A program made the position numbers and the translations under genes. From Humisphaera borealis (GTDB lineage: Bacteria > Planctomycetota > Phycisphaerae > Tepidisphaerales > Tepidisphaeraceae), in NCBI RefSeq assembly GCF_015169395.1, contig NZ_CP063458.1, positions 6,386,001 through 6,450,000 on the forward strand: a stretch of DNA of 64,000 nt. Reading direction: 5' to 3'. Positions 63,294-64,000 of this stretch are shown in pieces. Positions within the stretch are counted from its first letter, which is position 1. The number at the start of each line of letters is the position of its first letter. The notes beneath the pieces are model-generated. The model was not told where the DNA came from, made no database searches, and worked only from the letters and a program-made list of their open reading frames with translations.

Positions 63294-63396
63294 AATGAAG
63301 AATGCAAAACATGCAATGAAAAATGCAAAATGATCAGTTCCCGTGACTGCTTACTGACATTTTGCATTTTTCATTGCATGTTTTGCATTCTTCATT
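63294..63396. repeat. Perfect 39-nt inverted repeat with heptamer-phased arms (AATGCAA words)
   Basis: The arms 63294-63332 and 63358-63396 are perfectly complementary over 39 nt and enclose 25 bases. Each arm reads in seven-base steps (aatgaag aatgcaa aacatgc aatgaaa aatgcaa). It is strikingly AT-rich beside the surrounding genes and lies between the convergent dtd and membrane protein genes. Confidence 0.97.
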
Positions 63397-63417
63397 TCCG
63401 CAGCTTCCGCACATGAG

Positions 63418-64000
63418 TCAATCTGGCTCCAGGTTTCCTGACGACGGATTCGTCCCCGCGCTCTTCCCGGACGGAATCACTTCGAAGGCCCTCGTCGGCG
63501 TCGTGGCAAAAGGACGCGACGAATCGTCCTTGCCTTCCACAAGGTCCTGGAACGAATCCATGATGTGGTCGTAAACCGCCGCGTGCTGAGTGCCTTCGAA
63601 CGCCTTGAGGTTCTTCCAGACGGACAGGTTCAGCATCATGAACAGGTCGATCGCGACGGCCGTCACGAACACCGATTTGGCGGAATAGGCGATCAGGAAA
63701 GTCATCACTTCCCACGTGAATCGCCCGACGCCAATCAGGGCGGTCGGTTCGGGTGGTACCGCTTCGGTATTGCCGACCACGGGCTTACCCATAACCTTCA
63801 GCGTGAACACGTAGGTCAGGAGCAGAGCCATGCCGATCAGAATCGTCGCCACATAAACGACCTGCAGTGCCTCGATCCGCCGCCGTTCCTTCTCTTCGAT
63901 CACCGGCTTGACCAGCAGGTCGGTACGTATGAGAAACACCGCCGGCGACGCCATGATCAGCAACACGCCGCCCACCAGCAGAAGATTGCCGGCCACCTGG
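63418..64000 (-). CDS. Membrane protein of unknown function (5' end may lie outside window)
   Basis: At least 192 residues are visible and the frame remains open at the right edge, so the true start may be outside. Three hydrophobic segments are clear: LLLVGGVLLIMASPAVFLI, VVYVATILIGMALLLTYVFT, and MTFLIAYSAKSVFVTAVAID. A charged cytoplasmic part (EEKERRRIEALQ) lies between the first two; the C-terminal ~55 residues are polar (YDHIMDSFQDLVEGKDDSSR). No family is recognised. Confidence 0.65.
   Translation of the reverse strand, partial: QVAGNLLLVGGVLLIMASPAVFLIRTDLLVKPVIEEKERRRIEALQVVYVATILIGMALLLTYVFTLKVMGKPVVGNTEAVPPEPTALIGVGRFTWEVMTFLIAYSAKSVFVTAVAIDLFMMLNLSVWKNLKAFEGTQHAAVYDHIMDSFQDLVEGKDDSSRPFATTPTRAFEVIPSGKSAGTNPSSGNLEPD

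Overview
This GC-rich window looks chromosomal and planctomycete, most likely class Phycisphaerae. Three proteins carry the planctomycete N-terminal LExRxLxSA signature (LEPR-XLL type), there is an autotransporter-like beta-strand-repeat surface protein, and genes sit in short blocks separated by repeat-filled gaps. The lineage is inferred from protein features; no rRNA or tRNA gene was recognised.

Layout. 1-3 kb: the 5' part of a secreted beta-strand-repeat protein (minus strand) and an acidic LEPR protein. 3.5-15.7 kb: housekeeping and enzyme genes, namely topA, a metallo-beta-lactamase-fold hydrolase, an SPFH membrane protein, an exo-sialidase, a methyltransferase, the coproheme decarboxylase hemQ/chdC, an M20 amidohydrolase, a histidine phosphatase, a two-helix membrane protein and a DUF4026/DUF2314-like protein. 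15.7-21 kb: proS (type 3), a fatty acid desaturase, a TadG-like protein and rex, which is broken here by one missing base in a G run. 21.3-22.6 kb: an exported helical protein of unknown function.

22.8-34.2 kb: a large peptide/nickel-type ABC transporter cluster. Two membrane-anchored solute-binding proteins and two permease pairs appear to share one pair of ATPases. 34.4-38 kb: a lipoprotein that fuses a tyrosine-phosphatase domain to a C-terminal cytochrome c'-type CxxCH site, then a 1.2-kb repeat-rich gap, then a DUF4349 lipoprotein. 38.4-42.7 kb: tandem Calx-beta paralogues with proline-rich linkers.

43.4-53.7 kb: a compact Tad/Flp pilus operon on the plus strand (two Flp pilins, prepilin peptidase, TadE, CpaB, secretin, TadZ, TadA, TadB, TadC and a small lipoprotein). 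After sdhB, 54.9-60.7 kb on the minus strand holds a second pilus or secretion module: a PilM-PilN fusion, a PilO-like protein and a large PilP-position protein with Gly/Pro-rich segments. The window ends with mtaB, dtd and a partial membrane protein.

The most unusual property is in the gaps. More than a dozen intergenic spaces hold long inverted repeats from unrelated sequence families. Several have arms built from tandem heptamers or octamers, some abut or include stop codons, one is nested inside another, and one has perfect 39-nt arms. Another gap carries seven copies of a GGGTTCGTTCGGC word, four of them with an exact 24-nt period.
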